Assembly (NCBI RefSeq): GCF_026278245.1
Contig: NZ_CP111079.1
Location: 3,412,501 to 3,476,500 of the forward strand
Length of the DNA: 64,000 nucleotides
Direction: 5' to 3'
Source of the DNA: Pontibacter kalidii
GTDB lineage: Bacteria > Bacteroidota > Bacteroidia > Cytophagales > Hymenobacteraceae
Shown here in pieces: positions 7,229 to 17,282 of the stretch. How positions within the stretch are numbered: the stretch's first letter is position 1; the number at the start of each line of letters is the position of its first letter. The position numbers and the translations under genes were made by a program. The notes below the pieces were generated by a model. That model saw only the letters and a program-made list of their open reading frames with translations. It searched no databases and was not told the origin of the DNA.

Positions 7229-9739
7229 ATGCTTACTAAACTTTTACCTTTCGCGCTTATACTTAGCCTGTGCGCAGGTGGCGCGCGCGCCCACGGCAAC
7301 AACGACGACACAGAAGCAGAAACAACCAAAGCCAGCAAAACCTCCAAGGTCATGCGCACGCAGGTGGCGCCCGTACTGGACGGGCACCTGGAGCCTGAAG
7401 TATGGCAACAGGTAAACCCCGCCCGCAACTTTTACCGGTACGACCCGCTCAACGGCAAACCCTCCTCGCAAGAAACGGAGGTATACATGCTCTACGACAA
7501 CGACGCTGTGTACATCGGTGCCCTGCTGCGCGACACCGCCCCCGACTCTGTACTTACCCAACTCGGCCAGCGCGACTCCGGCGAGAACAACTCCGATATG
7601 TTCGGCGTGTACCTCGATACGTATAACGACAAGCAAAACGCCTTTGCCTTTCTGGTGTCTGCGGCCGGTGTGCAAACCGATATCAAGCACTCGCAGGGGA
7701 GCGAGGACTGGAACTGGGATGCTGTGTGGGAAAGCAGCGTAAGAACACACGAGGAGGGCTGGACCGTGGAGATGCGCATCCCCTACAGCGCCATTCGTTT
7801 TCCGGAGGCCGAGGTGCAGACCTGGGGCGTGAACTTTATGCGCGTGATTCGCCGCAACCGCGAGAAATCCTACTGGAGCCATGTGGACAACTCTGTGAGC
7901 GGTTTGATAAACCAGGCAGGCCGCGTGATCGGTATCGAAGGCGTGAAGGCGCCGGTGCGGCTGCAGTTTATGCCCTATGTATCGGGCTACGTGAACCACT
8001 ATTCTTCTAAAGACAGCGAGAGCGACGCCAAAAACTTTACCCACTCGGTAAACGGCGGCATGGACGTGAAGTATGGGATCAACGATGCTTTTACGCTGGA
8101 TGTAACCCTGATCCCGGACTTCGGGCAGACACAGTCGGATAACCAGGTGCTGAACCTGGGGCCGTTTGAGGTGAAATACAGCGAGAACCGCCAGTTCTTT
8201 ACCGAGGGCACCGAGCTGTTCAACAAGGCAGGATTATTTTACTCCCGCCGCATCGGGGCCGCTCCCGTAGGCCGCGGGCAGGTGGCCGACCAGCTAAGAG
8301 AGGGCGAGGAGATCACCCGCAACCCGGTGGAGACGCAGTTGCTGAACGCCGCCAAAGTATCGGGCCGGACGCGCCGCGGGCTAGGCATCGGCCTGTTTAA
8401 CGCCTTTACCGGCACCACCTACGCCACCGTGGAGGACTCGCTGGGCAACACCCGCCAGGTACTCACCGACCCGTTTACCAATTACAACGTGTTTGTGCTG
8501 GACCAGACACTGCCGCGCAACTCCTACGTAACCTTTACCAACACGAACGTGACCCGCGCCAGCGGCTTCTACGATGCCAACGTAACGGGCCTGCGCATGC
8601 GCTTTGCCGATAAGAACAACATGTTTGCCCTGACCACCGGCGGCAACCTGAGCCAGCAGTATGGCAAGGACGAAGGGAACAGCGTAAGGCTGGGACACCA
8701 GTACTCGGTCAACGTGAGCAAGATAAGCGGCAACCTGCGCTACGGCATCAACCATAATGTAGAGTCGGACACCTATGATATAAACGACCTGGGCTTCCTG
8801 AGCAACAACAACGAAGTATACACCAGCGCCAGTATCAGCTACAACTTCTATCAGCCCGTTTGGAAGTTCCTCTCGTGGAACAACAGCTTTAGCGTAGGAC
8901 ACAGCATGCTGTACGACCCCAGCAAGTTTATCTCCCTGGATCTGAGCGCCAGCAGCAGCGTGCGCTTCCGCAACTTTACCAGCCTGTGGGGAGGCCTGTC
9001 GGTGCGCCCCGGCGAAAGGTACAATTACTTTGAGGCACGCACGTTTCCGCAGGTATTCGTGCAGCCGCCGGCGGTTAGCTCCAACATTGGCTTCAGCAGC
9101 GACTACCGCAGGCGCTTTGCCCTCGATGCCAGCACCAATTACTGGCGCTCCCGCCGCTACGAGCAGAACAGCTGGTCCTTCAGCCTGTCCCCGCGCTTCC
9201 GCGTAAACGACAAGCTCTCCATCGTGAACGGCAACAGCTATAGTATAGACAAGCGCAACATTGGCTTTGCCGATAAGTATGAGGACGCCGGGCAAAACAC
9301 GCACATCCTGTTCGGCGACCGCACCCTCACCACCGTCAGCACCACCATCAGCAGCGCCTATATTTTCAACGAGCGCTCGGGGCTTACGCTCAACATGCGC
9401 CACTACTGGTCCAGGGCGGCGTACAAGGAGTTTTTTGAGCTGACAAAGCAGGGCCTGCTGCAGCCAACCACCGCCGAACAGGATGTGTATACTTCCGCCA
9501 TCAGCGATATCAACTACAATACCTTTACCATGGATTTGGTGTATAGTTGGCGCTTTGCGCCAGGCAGCGAACTACGCGTGGTTTGGAAGAATTTTATTGA
9601 GGACAGGGCCAATACGATAGAGAACCGCTATTTCGATAACATGTCCAATACCTTTGCTGTGCCGCAAAACAACAATTTCTCGGTGAAACTGCTATACTTT
9701 ATAGACTATATAGCGCTTAAGAACGTACTTTCTGCATAA
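7229..9739 (+). CDS. DUF5916 outer-membrane protein with CBM9-like N-terminal domain
   Basis: This 836-residue protein has a signal peptide (residues 1-22, ending GGARA). A carbohydrate-binding family 9-like domain spans about residues 48-200 (LDGHLEPEVWQQVNPA, VYMLYDNDAVYIGALLRDTA, GWTVEMRIPYSAIRFPE). A long DUF5916 beta-barrel region follows (DFGQTQSDNQVLNLGPFEVK, YSENRQFFTEG and many aromatic strands to the C-terminus). Members are common in Bacteroidota, probably in the outer membrane; ligands are unknown. It is followed 12 bases later by an SDR-like gene, so they may be co-transcribed. Confidence 0.85.
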   Translation: MLTKLLPFALILSLCAGGARAHGNNDDTEAETTKASKTSKVMRTQVAPVLDGHLEPEVWQQVNPARNFYRYDPLNGKPSSQETEVYMLYDNDAVYIGALLRDTAPDSVLTQLGQRDSGENNSDMFGVYLDTYNDKQNAFAFLVSAAGVQTDIKHSQGSEDWNWDAVWESSVRTHEEGWTVEMRIPYSAIRFPEAEVQTWGVNFMRVIRRNREKSYWSHVDNSVSGLINQAGRVIGIEGVKAPVRLQFMPYVSGYVNHYSSKDSESDAKNFTHSVNGGMDVKYGINDAFTLDVTLIPDFGQTQSDNQVLNLGPFEVKYSENRQFFTEGTELFNKAGLFYSRRIGAAPVGRGQVADQLREGEEITRNPVETQLLNAAKVSGRTRRGLGIGLFNAFTGTTYATVEDSLGNTRQVLTDPFTNYNVFVLDQTLPRNSYVTFTNTNVTRASGFYDANVTGLRMRFADKNNMFALTTGGNLSQQYGKDEGNSVRLGHQYSVNVSKISGNLRYGINHNVESDTYDINDLGFLSNNNEVYTSASISYNFYQPVWKFLSWNNSFSVGHSMLYDPSKFISLDLSASSSVRFRNFTSLWGGLSVRPGERYNYFEARTFPQVFVQPPAVSSNIGFSSDYRRRFALDASTNYWRSRRYEQNSWSFSLSPRFRVNDKLSIVNGNSYSIDKRNIGFADKYEDAGQNTHILFGDRTLTTVSTTISSAYIFNERSGLTLNMRHYWSRAAYKEFFELTKQGLLQPTTAEQDVYTSAISDINYNTFTMDLVYSWRFAPGSELRVVWKNFIEDRANTIENRYFDNMSNTFAVPQNNNFSVKLLYFIDYIALKNVLSA

Positions 9740-9751
9740 GCAAAGAACCTC

Positions 9752-10417
9752 ATGCAAAAAGTAAGAACCGCATTGATAGCCGGAGCCAGCGGACTGGTTG
9801 GCGGGCACCTGCTCTCCCTGCTGCTCAGAAGCGAACGCTATAGCCAGGTCATCTCCATTGGCCGCCACGAACTGCCGCTCATCCACCCCAAGCTGGACCA
9901 GCAGGTCATCAACTTCGACAGGATGAAAGACTATGCGGCGGATATGGTGGCCGACGATATTTTTTGCTGCCTCGGCACCACCATCAAAAAGGCTGGCTCC
10001 AAGGAAAACTTCTATAAGGTAGACCATACCTATGTCACCCAGCTGGCGGAGATTACGGCCCGCAAGGGCGCCATACAGTTTTTAGTAGTATCGGCCATGG
10101 GGGCTGATGCCGGTTCCATGATCTTCTACAACAAGGTGAAGGGCGAGATGGAGCGTGATGTGCAGCAGCAGCCCTTCAACACCGTCCATATTTTCCGACC
10201 CGCCTTGCTGCTGGGCGAGCGGGAGGAAAAACGCAAGGGCGAGGATCTGGCAAGCAAGCTGATGAAGCCGCTGAGTGGGCTGATGATCGGGCCACTGGAA
10301 AAGTATAAACCTATAGAAGGCGAAACGGTGGCCCGTGCCATGCTGGCTGCCGCCAAAGCCGAGCAAGCCGGCAAGTATACACACCCATCAGACGAGATAG
10401 CCCGTATGGGCTCCTAA
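9752..10417 (+). CDS. NAD(P)-binding oxidoreductase, TIP30/HTATIP2-like atypical SDR
   Basis: The 221-residue protein starts with a Rossmann dinucleotide-binding motif (ALIAGASGLVGGHLLSLLL). It contains DIFCCLGTTIKKAGSKENFY, YVTQLAEITARKGAIQFLVV and a YxxxK pair in MIFYNKVKGEME, as in atypical short-chain dehydrogenases of the TIP30 type. The substrate is unknown. It lies close behind the DUF5916 gene and 48 bases before a methyltransferase gene, so the three may form one transcription unit. Confidence 0.8.
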   Translation: MQKVRTALIAGASGLVGGHLLSLLLRSERYSQVISIGRHELPLIHPKLDQQVINFDRMKDYAADMVADDIFCCLGTTIKKAGSKENFYKVDHTYVTQLAEITARKGAIQFLVVSAMGADAGSMIFYNKVKGEMERDVQQQPFNTVHIFRPALLLGEREEKRKGEDLASKLMKPLSGLMIGPLEKYKPIEGETVARAMLAAAKAEQAGKYTHPSDEIARMGS

Positions 10418-10465
10418 CTTTGGCCGCACTCCCCGCGTAAGCGCCCTTTTAGCAAGTATAAAACT

Positions 10466-11257
10466 ATGCCTATGCCCAGCAAAAGCCTGCAACGCGTATT
10501 CCCGAAGGCGATGCGCTACGACCCTGACTGGGTGCGCCGCCACTCCATGGGCGAGAACGTGCTCTTTAACCTCGAAAGCCTCACCAAATCGCTGCAACTC
10601 AAGCCGGGCATGCGCGTGCTGGACCTGGGCTGCGGCAAAGCCATCAGCTCTATCTTTCTGGCCAGGGAGTTTGGTGTTACGGTGTATGCGGTGGATGAGG
10701 CCGTGTCTGCCAGCGACAACTACCAGCGCATCTGCCATGAAAACTGCCAGGATAAGGTGATACCGCTGGAGGCCGATGCCCGCGCCCTGCCCTTTGCCCA
10801 GGAATATTTCGACGCCGTGATTGTGGTGGACTCCTATACTTACTTCGGCACCGATGAGAAGTACCTGCCCTACATTGCCCGCTTTATAAAGCCCGGCGGC
10901 TGCATTGCCATTGTAGATGTATGCTTTACCAAAGAGATTGAATCACTGGATCAGGTACCTGGATTTTTGCGCGCGGACTATCAGCATTACTGGTACTTTA
11001 TACATACGCTGGGCTGGTGGCGCAGGCTCTGGGAGAAAACCGGGCTGGTGCACATAGAGGCTGCCGAAGAGCTGAAGGAAGCGGGGCTGGTACGGGAGCA
11101 TTATATTAAAGACTTCGAGGAGTCCGAAGAGGAAGACCCGTTTGCCAAAGCGCTTCAGCTTGACAAAGAGAACTTTATCTCGTTTTTCAAACTCATTGGG
11201 CTCCGCACCAAGAAAACTGCTTACCTGCAGGATTACAAAAGCGAAGAGAAAACATAG
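10466..11257 (+). CDS. class I SAM-dependent methyltransferase
   Basis: The 263-residue protein has the class I methyltransferase fold. Motif I is MRVLDLGCGKAISSIFLARE (residues 49-68), the acidic end of strand 2 is VTVYAVDE, and motif IV is FDAVIVVDSYTYFGTDEKYL. The C-terminal part is rich in charged and aromatic residues and probably forms the substrate site; the substrate cannot be told from sequence. Two Met codons at the start (MPMPSK) make the exact N-terminus uncertain by two residues. Confidence 0.85.
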   Translation: MPMPSKSLQRVFPKAMRYDPDWVRRHSMGENVLFNLESLTKSLQLKPGMRVLDLGCGKAISSIFLAREFGVTVYAVDEAVSASDNYQRICHENCQDKVIPLEADARALPFAQEYFDAVIVVDSYTYFGTDEKYLPYIARFIKPGGCIAIVDVCFTKEIESLDQVPGFLRADYQHYWYFIHTLGWWRRLWEKTGLVHIEAAEELKEAGLVREHYIKDFEESEEEDPFAKALQLDKENFISFFKLIGLRTKKTAYLQDYKSEEKT

Positions 11258-11298
11258 CCCCTCCCTGATAAATATAGTGCAACAGTCAATAGAACTTG

Positions 11299-11306
11299 TA
11301 ATTTTG
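11299..11306 (+). promoter_or_regulatory. promoter -7 element for the small barrel protein
   Basis: TAATTTTG fits TAnnTTTG. No clear -33 element is seen. Transcription would start near 11313, about 54 bases before the ATG at 11367. Confidence 0.35.
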
Positions 11307-11366
11307 CGGTCGCTGTGCCGGGCTTGCCTGCCGCAGTAACTGCAACATTTCAACTTAACCAAAGCA

Positions 11367-11858
11367 ATGAGATCTATTACGAAACTGACACTTGCGCTGG
11401 CGTTTGTACTTTTCGCCGCCATGGGCGCACAAGCACAGAGCGGCTACTCTACAGGCATAGGCCTGAGAGGTGGTGCTGCCTCGGGCCTTACCGTGAAGCA
11501 CTTCATCAAGAGCGATGCGGCTATTGAGGGCATCCTGAGCACAAGCTTTAAGTACAGAGGCACCGTGCTTACCGTGCTGTACGAAAAGCACGCCCAGGCT
11601 TTTAACGCCAGCGGCCTGCAGTGGTACTATGGCATCGGGGGCCACATCGGTTTTTGGGAAGGCCGCCACTACTACGACCGCCACCACAAGCACTACCACG
11701 ACGACGTGGTGGGCGTGGGTATAGACGGCGTGCTGGGTCTGGAGTACTACATCCGTGACATCCCCTTCACCATCGGTGCCGACATCAAGCCCTACATCAA
11801 CATCCCGAGCGGCGGTGGTTTCTGGGACACAGCCCTGCACGTGCGCTACGTGTTCTAG
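11367..11858 (+). CDS. small secreted/outer-membrane beta-barrel-like protein
   Basis: The 163-residue protein has a clear signal peptide (residues 1-23, ending GAQA-QSG). Alternating Gly/aromatic strands follow (YSTGIGLRGGAASGLTVKHF, GLQWYYGIGGHIGFWEG), and the chain ends ALHVRYVF with a terminal Phe, as in small outer-membrane barrels. A loop around residues 101-112 is very rich in His and Asp (HYYDRHHKHYHDD) and could bind metal; that is inference. I do not recognise a named family. A strong terminator follows at 11881-11915. Confidence 0.75.
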   Translation: MRSITKLTLALAFVLFAAMGAQAQSGYSTGIGLRGGAASGLTVKHFIKSDAAIEGILSTSFKYRGTVLTVLYEKHAQAFNASGLQWYYGIGGHIGFWEGRHYYDRHHKHYHDDVVGVGIDGVLGLEYYIRDIPFTIGADIKPYINIPSGGGFWDTALHVRYVF

Positions 11859-11880
11859 TAAATCATACGATCAAAGTATA

Positions 11881-11915
11881 AAAGAGGCCCCGCTAACGTA
11901 TAGCGGGGCCTCTTT
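11881..11915 (+). terminator. rho-independent terminator
   Basis: The 14-bp arms AAAGAGGCCCCGCT (11881-11894) and complement (11902-11915) close a 7-base loop, with an AAGTATA copy directly before the left arm. Confidence 0.85.
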
Positions 11916-12047
11916 GCTTATCAAAGCTGCGCCCGCAGCCTGGTCCCTTGTTTAGTCTGATTCTAAATTTCGCTGAAATACGAGTTTACCGCAAACAAGC
12001 GCTGCGAAAGGAAAGTATAGCTATACTATAAACAAACCAATAGACCT

Positions 12048-12284
12048 ATGGAAGCAACATGTAACCACTGCACCCACTGGGAGCAGGATCCCAATAAAGT
12101 ACAGCTCCAAAGCAACGACTTTGGGGTATGCGATGAACTAACCGGACAGCATGCGCTGGAGCCATCCTACGTGCTGCCTCTGGTGCACGAGGCATCAAGC
12201 GACCTGAAGCCTAAAAAGTTTGAAATGATAACCGGTGCCCAGTTTGGCTGTAACCACTTCAGTGAGCGAAAGCGTTGGGTGTAA
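12048..12284 (+). CDS. hypothetical small Cys-containing protein
   Basis: The 78-residue protein has no signal peptide. It has a CxxC pair at the N-terminus (CNHCTHW, Cys5 and Cys8), further cysteines at 28 and 68, and His70 next to the last (GCNHF). This arrangement suggests a small zinc- or iron-sulfur-binding protein, but no named family is recognised. It is a single gene with its own terminator, which it shares tail to tail with the small membrane protein gene at 12351-12491. Confidence 0.75.
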   Translation: MEATCNHCTHWEQDPNKVQLQSNDFGVCDELTGQHALEPSYVLPLVHEASSDLKPKKFEMITGAQFGCNHFSERKRWV

Positions 12285-12291
12285 AGTGAAA

Positions 12292-12348
12292 CAGCAAGTA
12301 TAAAAACGGCCCCACTATACTTTAGCGGGGCCGTTTTTATACTTGCTG
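12292..12348. terminator. bidirectional terminator, 22-bp perfect stem with AAGTATA arms
   Basis: Arms 12292-12313 and 12327-12348 pair perfectly over 22 bp (core ACGGCCCC, outer part CAGCAAGTATAAAA). It lies between two convergent genes and serves both. The spacer inside the loop holds another TATACTT. Confidence 0.85.
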
Positions 12349-12350
12349 TT

Positions 12351-12491
12351 TTAGTGTGTTAAGTTATAGATCAACTCACCAATAGACTCTCCTACCATCA
12401 GCCCTGCACAAAACACGACAACAAGCGCTGCTGCAATCACGAGCAAAGGAGGGCTGGTTTTACAGTTTTTAATTTTCTCCAACATCAGCAT
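12351..12491 (-). CDS. 46-residue single-pass membrane protein
   Basis: ATG at 12491 opens a 46-codon frame ending with TAA at 12351-12353. The product starts MLMLEKIKNCKTSPPLL, continues with one hydrophobic segment (LLVIAAALVVVFCAGLMVG) and ends ESIGELIYNLTH, so it looks like a small inner-membrane protein with a short cytosolic Lys-rich N-terminus. A second ATG at 12485 is possible. It ends 2 bases from the shared terminator, and a perfect 17-bp inverted repeat lies upstream. The family is not recognised; the membrane segment and terminator support a real gene. Confidence 0.6.
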   Translation of the reverse strand: MLMLEKIKNCKTSPPLLVIAAALVVVFCAGLMVGESIGELIYNLTH

Positions 12492-12508
12492 TAAGTTTAG
12501 TTTTTGGC

Positions 12509-12549
12509 TTTTATCTGATTTGATTATCAAGCAATCAAATCAGATAAAA
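12509..12549. repeat. perfect 17-bp AT-rich inverted repeat
   Basis: TTTTATCTGATTTGATT (12509-12525) pairs perfectly with 12533-12549 across a 7-base spacer. It lies 18 bases upstream of the small membrane protein start, with no T-run in the right place for a terminator. It may be an operator or an RNA hairpin in the leader. Confidence 0.7.
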
Positions 12550-12587
12550 CAGATAAGTATAACTATACCAATTTCATACTATATACA

Positions 12588-12627
12588 AAAAGAAGGAGGC
12601 AGCCAAACGTGGCTGCCTCCTTCTTTT
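12588..12627 (-). terminator. terminator of the RimB-RimK-aspartoacylase operon
   Basis: The 17-bp perfect arms (12588-12604 and 12611-12627, core GAAGGAGGCAGCC) close a 6-base loop, 26 bases past the last gene of the operon. Confidence 0.85.
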
Positions 12628-12653
12628 CCTTTTGCTTAATCCAACTCAGCAGG

Positions 12654-13595
12654 CTAAAACGCAATATGCAGCAGCGCATCGCCCTGGTTCACCACCGGCA
12701 TGTTGTTTAGGCCCACCACGTAGCCCGTGGCCGGGGCGTTCAGGCGTACCTCCATCTCGCCGTAGGGGTCGGTTATACTTCCGATGTGCTGGTTCTTCTT
12801 CACGAAATCGCCAATGTTGATGAAGGTGCGCCAAAGGCCAGCGTTCTTTGCCCGCAGCCAGATGTCTTTCATACAGGTGACCGTTGGCTCCGAGGGCTCT
12901 GGGCAACTGGCCGTCATGCCTAGGTGGTGCAGCACCCGGCAGGAGCCCTCAATGCCCATGTTTATACCTTTCTCATCAAAGCGCAGGCTCTCGCCGGTCT
13001 CGTACACCAAGATAGACTTGCCTAGTTTCCCGGCCTCTTTGCGCAGGGAACCCTGGCGGTAAGAGGCGTTCATGATGAACGGCGGGGCAAAGGCATTGGC
13101 CAGCTCCTGGTTCCTGTGGTCGCTGAGCACGCAGCGAACCTGCGGGTAGTTGGCGCGGCTGCGGCCACCGGTATGGAAATCGAGGCCATAGTCTACGTAG
13201 GGCATCACCTCCTTCATGAAACGGTGCGCTACCCGGCTGGCCAGCGAGCCGTCGCGGTTTCCCGGGAAGCTACGGTTCACGTCCTTGCCATCGGGCACCT
13301 CCCGCGAGAAGTTCAGGAAGCCGTAGATGTTGAGCACCGGCACGGCGATGATCGTGCCTTTAAGCGGATAGAGCATCTTTTTGGCAAGCATGCGCCGGAT
13401 AATCTCCGTGCCGTTCACCTCGTCGCCGTGCATGCCGGCCATCAAGAGTACCACCGGCCCATCGTGCACCGAGCGGAAAACATAAACAGGGATCTCAATA
13501 ACGGTACCGCTGGGCAGCTTGCTGATCACCAGCTTGGTCAGCACCTTTTCCCCACGGTCTATACTTCTACCATTGATAACAATCGTCTCGGGCAT
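12654..13595 (-). CDS. succinylglutamate desuccinylase/aspartoacylase family zinc hydrolase
   Basis: This M14-type zinc carboxypeptidase-like enzyme has 313 residues from the ATG at 13595; a GTG at 13604 would overlap the upstream gene. Zinc ligands are His56 and Glu59 in AGMHGDEVNG and His141 in LDFHTGG. The arginine/substrate region PDGKDVNRSFPG matches the family. The C-terminal 70 residues form a barrel domain (IGSITDPYGEMEVRLNAPAT). Family members remove acyl or amino-acyl groups from amino acids. Lying one base behind a RimK ligase, it may act on glutamylated or related products; that is inference. Confidence 0.88.
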   Translation of the reverse strand: MPETIVINGRSIDRGEKVLTKLVISKLPSGTVIEIPVYVFRSVHDGPVVLLMAGMHGDEVNGTEIIRRMLAKKMLYPLKGTIIAVPVLNIYGFLNFSREVPDGKDVNRSFPGNRDGSLASRVAHRFMKEVMPYVDYGLDFHTGGRSRANYPQVRCVLSDHRNQELANAFAPPFIMNASYRQGSLRKEAGKLGKSILVYETGESLRFDEKGINMGIEGSCRVLHHLGMTASCPEPSEPTVTCMKDIWLRAKNAGLWRTFINIGDFVKKNQHIGSITDPYGEMEVRLNAPATGYVVGLNNMPVVNQGDALLHIAF

Positions 13596-13596
13596 G

Positions 13597-14499
13597 CTAC
13601 TCACTTACTTTCTTTTTGGATCGCTTGATGGGCAGCTTCTCCACGTACTCTATAATTTTGCCTGCTATATCTTTGCTGGTGGCCTTCTCGATGCCCTCTA
13701 GCCCGGGCGAAGAGTTTACCTCCAGAATAAGCGGCCCGCGCTTAGACTGCAACATATCCACACCGGCTATGCCCAGGCCCAGCGATTTGGCAGCCAGCAA
13801 GGCGGCGGCTTTCTCCTGGCGACTCAGCCTGATGAGTTGGGCCTTGCCTCCCCGGTGCAGGTTCGAGCGGAACTCGCCCTCCTTGCCCTGGCGTTTCATG
13901 GCCCCCACTACCTCTCCGTTCACGATAAAGGCACGAATGTCGGCGCCGCCGGCCTCGGAGATGAACTCCTGCACGATAATGCGCGCCTTCAGGTTATGGA
14001 ATGCCTCAATAACGGATTCAGCGGCTTTGCGCGTCTCGGCCAGCACTACCCCCAGTCCCTGAGTGCCCTCCAGCAGCTTGATCACCAGCGGTGCGCCGCC
14101 TACTTCCTTCACCAACCCCGAAGTTTCCTTGGAGTAGTTGGTAAAGGCAGTCTTGGGCAGCCCCAGGCCGGCACGGCCCAATATCTGCATCGAGCGGAGC
14201 TTGTCGCGGGAGCGCACGATGGCCTGGGAGTCCACGGCGCTTTTCACCTTCATCATCTCAAACTGGCGCACCACGGCCGTGCCGTAGAAGGTAACCGAGG
14301 CCCCGATGCGCGGGATAACAGCATCAATATCCGTCAGGCGCTCCCCTTTGTAGAGGATGTGCGGATCACCCTGCTCTATCACCAGGTCGCAGCGCAGGTG
14401 GTCGAGTACAACGGCCTGGTGCCCCCGCTGTTCCGCTGCCTCCACCAAACGGCGGGTAGAGTACAACTTTGGGTTGCGGGAGAGAATAGCAATTTTCAT
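13597..14499 (-). CDS. rimK: RimK-family ATP-grasp glutamate ligase
   Basis: The 300-residue ATP-grasp enzyme starts [20 protein letters not shown]. It carries the RimK signatures [35 protein letters not shown] (ATP-binding loop), [20 protein letters not shown] and [17 protein letters not shown] (metal-binding Asn/Glu). RimK in Escherichia coli adds Glu residues to ribosomal protein S6 and makes poly-glutamate. It follows the RimB-like gene by 9 bases and runs directly into the aspartoacylase-like gene. The C-terminus ([11 protein letters not shown]) is basic. Confidence 0.92.
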   Translation of the reverse strand: MKIAILSRNPKLYSTRRLVEAAEQRGHQAVVLDHLRCDLVIEQGDPHILYKGERLTDIDAVIPRIGASVTFYGTAVVRQFEMMKVKSAVDSQAIVRSRDKLRSMQILGRAGLGLPKTAFTNYSKETSGLVKEVGGAPLVIKLLEGTQGLGVVLAETRKAAESVIEAFHNLKARIIVQEFISEAGGADIRAFIVNGEVVGAMKRQGKEGEFRSNLHRGGKAQLIRLSRQEKAAALLAAKSLGLGIAGVDMLQSKRGPLILEVNSSPGLEGIEKATSKDIAGKIIEYVEKLPIKRSKKKVSE

Positions 14500-14508
14500 A
14501 AATGCTCT

Positions 14509-14991
14509 TTATTTCTGTTTGTGTTTGATCTTATACTTGTGGGCCAGGTTCTTTTTGGCTACATCTACTATAAAACGGCCCTGCAGCAGCTTTCTGCCTA
14601 TCAGCACCGGGTACTTCATGTCGCTGCGGTCTGAGAGCGAGAATTCAGCTTCTATCTCCTCCTCAAAAATCTTGATCTTGGTACGGATCACGTAGCGTTC
14701 CTGTCGCTCTCCTATCGAGCTTTTTATTTCCCGCAGGTCATACTCGGTAAACTCCAGCTTTTTGTGGTTGTACTGCGGGTGCGAGGGGTCCAGCAGGTCC
14801 AGGGCAATGACTTTGGTGCCGTCCGGACGCACTTCCTCGTGTATGTCGGAACAGTGGATAGCCGAGGTATAGGCACCGGTATCCACCTTGGCCTCTATCT
14901 CTTCGATATCAAGGCCCGGGAAGGAGACCAGCTCGCGCCGCCCGATCAGCTTTTTTTCCGGCTTGGGTTTGTTGTGTTTTTCCTCTCTCAT
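14509..14991 (-). CDS. RimB-like ATP-dependent zinc protease (retropepsin-like fold)
   Basis: The 160-residue protein belongs to PF05618, which has an aspartic-protease-like DTG motif (KVDTGAYTSAIHC, Asp37-Thr38-Gly39) and ends with the typical VLIGRKLLQGRFIVDV. Members are often encoded beside RimK. In Pseudomonas RimB takes part in control of ribosomal S6 glutamylation. Here it is the first gene of a three-gene operon with rimK and the desuccinylase-like gene. It has no signal peptide, so it is cytosolic. Confidence 0.88.
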   Translation of the reverse strand: MREEKHNKPKPEKKLIGRRELVSFPGLDIEEIEAKVDTGAYTSAIHCSDIHEEVRPDGTKVIALDLLDPSHPQYNHKKLEFTEYDLREIKSSIGERQERYVIRTKIKIFEEEIEAEFSLSDRSDMKYPVLIGRKLLQGRFIVDVAKKNLAHKYKIKHKQK

Positions 14992-15040
14992 CAGCGGTTA
15001 AAGATAGTGCGATAATCAGGATTTACGCATTACCCGTGGT

Positions 15041-15110
15041 GAAATTAAACAAAGTATAAAACTGGCTTTTTGGTTCATGGATGTTGTTGTTTTATACTTT
15101 GTTTAATTTC
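15041..15110. repeat. perfect 22-bp inverted repeat carrying AAGTATA pair
   Basis: Arm 15041-15062 (GAAATTAAACAAAGTATAAA plus AC) pairs with 15089-15110 without mismatch across 26 bases. It sits 50 bases upstream of the RimB-like gene, at the edge of repeat block R2. It is too AT-rich and too widely spaced for a normal terminator. Confidence 0.7.
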
Positions 15111-15114
15111 CCTC

Positions 15115-15960
15115 CTCTGCTGGCGCAGGTCTTTATACTTGCGAATTACTTTCCGGTCGGGTTTGCAATTTCATTCGCTTGCTAGGCCATGCTTTATACT
15201 TGGGCTATCTGATTTATGCTTAGGTCATACTTTGTACTTGTCTGCATCAGGATTTTCAGAATGCAGGAATGAGCAGGATTTTATACTTCATCTATACTTT
15301 TATACTTTATCCCTTTCATGGTGCAAGTCTTCTGACTAGTATCCTATTATGGAGTCGGGTTTGCAACCCGGGTGGCTTGAAAAGCTATACTTTTTACTTC
15401 TGCTGGCGCAAGCGTCCGCTTGTGCCTTTTGTGCTTAGGCCATACTTCCATGAGCCGCTGCTTCCTGCAACTTGATCCAAGCTAACCTTTCCAAACCACC
15501 GCTGACCCTCTAGTTCCCACAAGCCTACCGTTTCATTTTCGGCTTTGGTGCTCTCAAGCCCGAGAGGGCTCGTTTTCCTGCTCGGCGCTGGGAGCTTTTC
15601 CTTTGCTCCTACGTCGCAATGCCTCGCTCACGCTCGCCACCGGAAAAACTCGCATAGGCGCCTCACAGAAAAACTGGGATCAAGTTCGATAGCTGCTGCC
15701 TTTGCTATGGAACAAGTATAAGTCCCCCTTTGAAGGGCAGGGGGATGTTAATCGACTGCCGGACAATTCCCCTCCTCGGAGGGGTAGGGGTGGGTTCATA
15801 CTTCTCGCGCGGACAGGTCGCGACCTGTCCGCGCGAGAACAGCGCCTATGAAACTTATACTTTGACAGCAGTAATTTCAGACTCCCCTCCTTGGCTAAGG
15901 AGGGGTAGGGGTGGCTGGAACAAGTACTGCCCCCCCTCCCCTGTTCTTAGGGTTGGGGAG
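15115..15960 (-). repeat. composite non-coding repeat block R2 (inverted relative to R1)
   Basis: There is no credible gene between 14992 and 15963. Elements of block R1 appear in reverse order and complement: short hairpins with GCGCAAG/GTGCAAG flanks (15318-15420), the complement of the TGTGGGAACTA element (15513-15526), CCCGAGAGGGCTCG (about 15558-15571), AAACTCGCATAGGCGCC (about 15648), GGACAGGTCGCGACCTGTCC (about 15811, itself a palindrome), and a decayed CCCTCCCCTGTTCTTAGGG hairpin (15933-15955). Many AAGTATA/TATACTT copies are interspersed. Confidence 0.8.
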
Positions 15961-15963
15961 GGG

Positions 15964-17169
<1,206 letters not shown>

Positions 17170-17282
17170 GTGTCGCAGGTTTTATTTGAAGGATTTGCAA
17201 GCTGTGGCACAGGCCAGGCAACTTATACGGTACGTATACTCCTGTAAAGGCACAATGTTTAAGCAACAGGCAGGGCAGGTAA

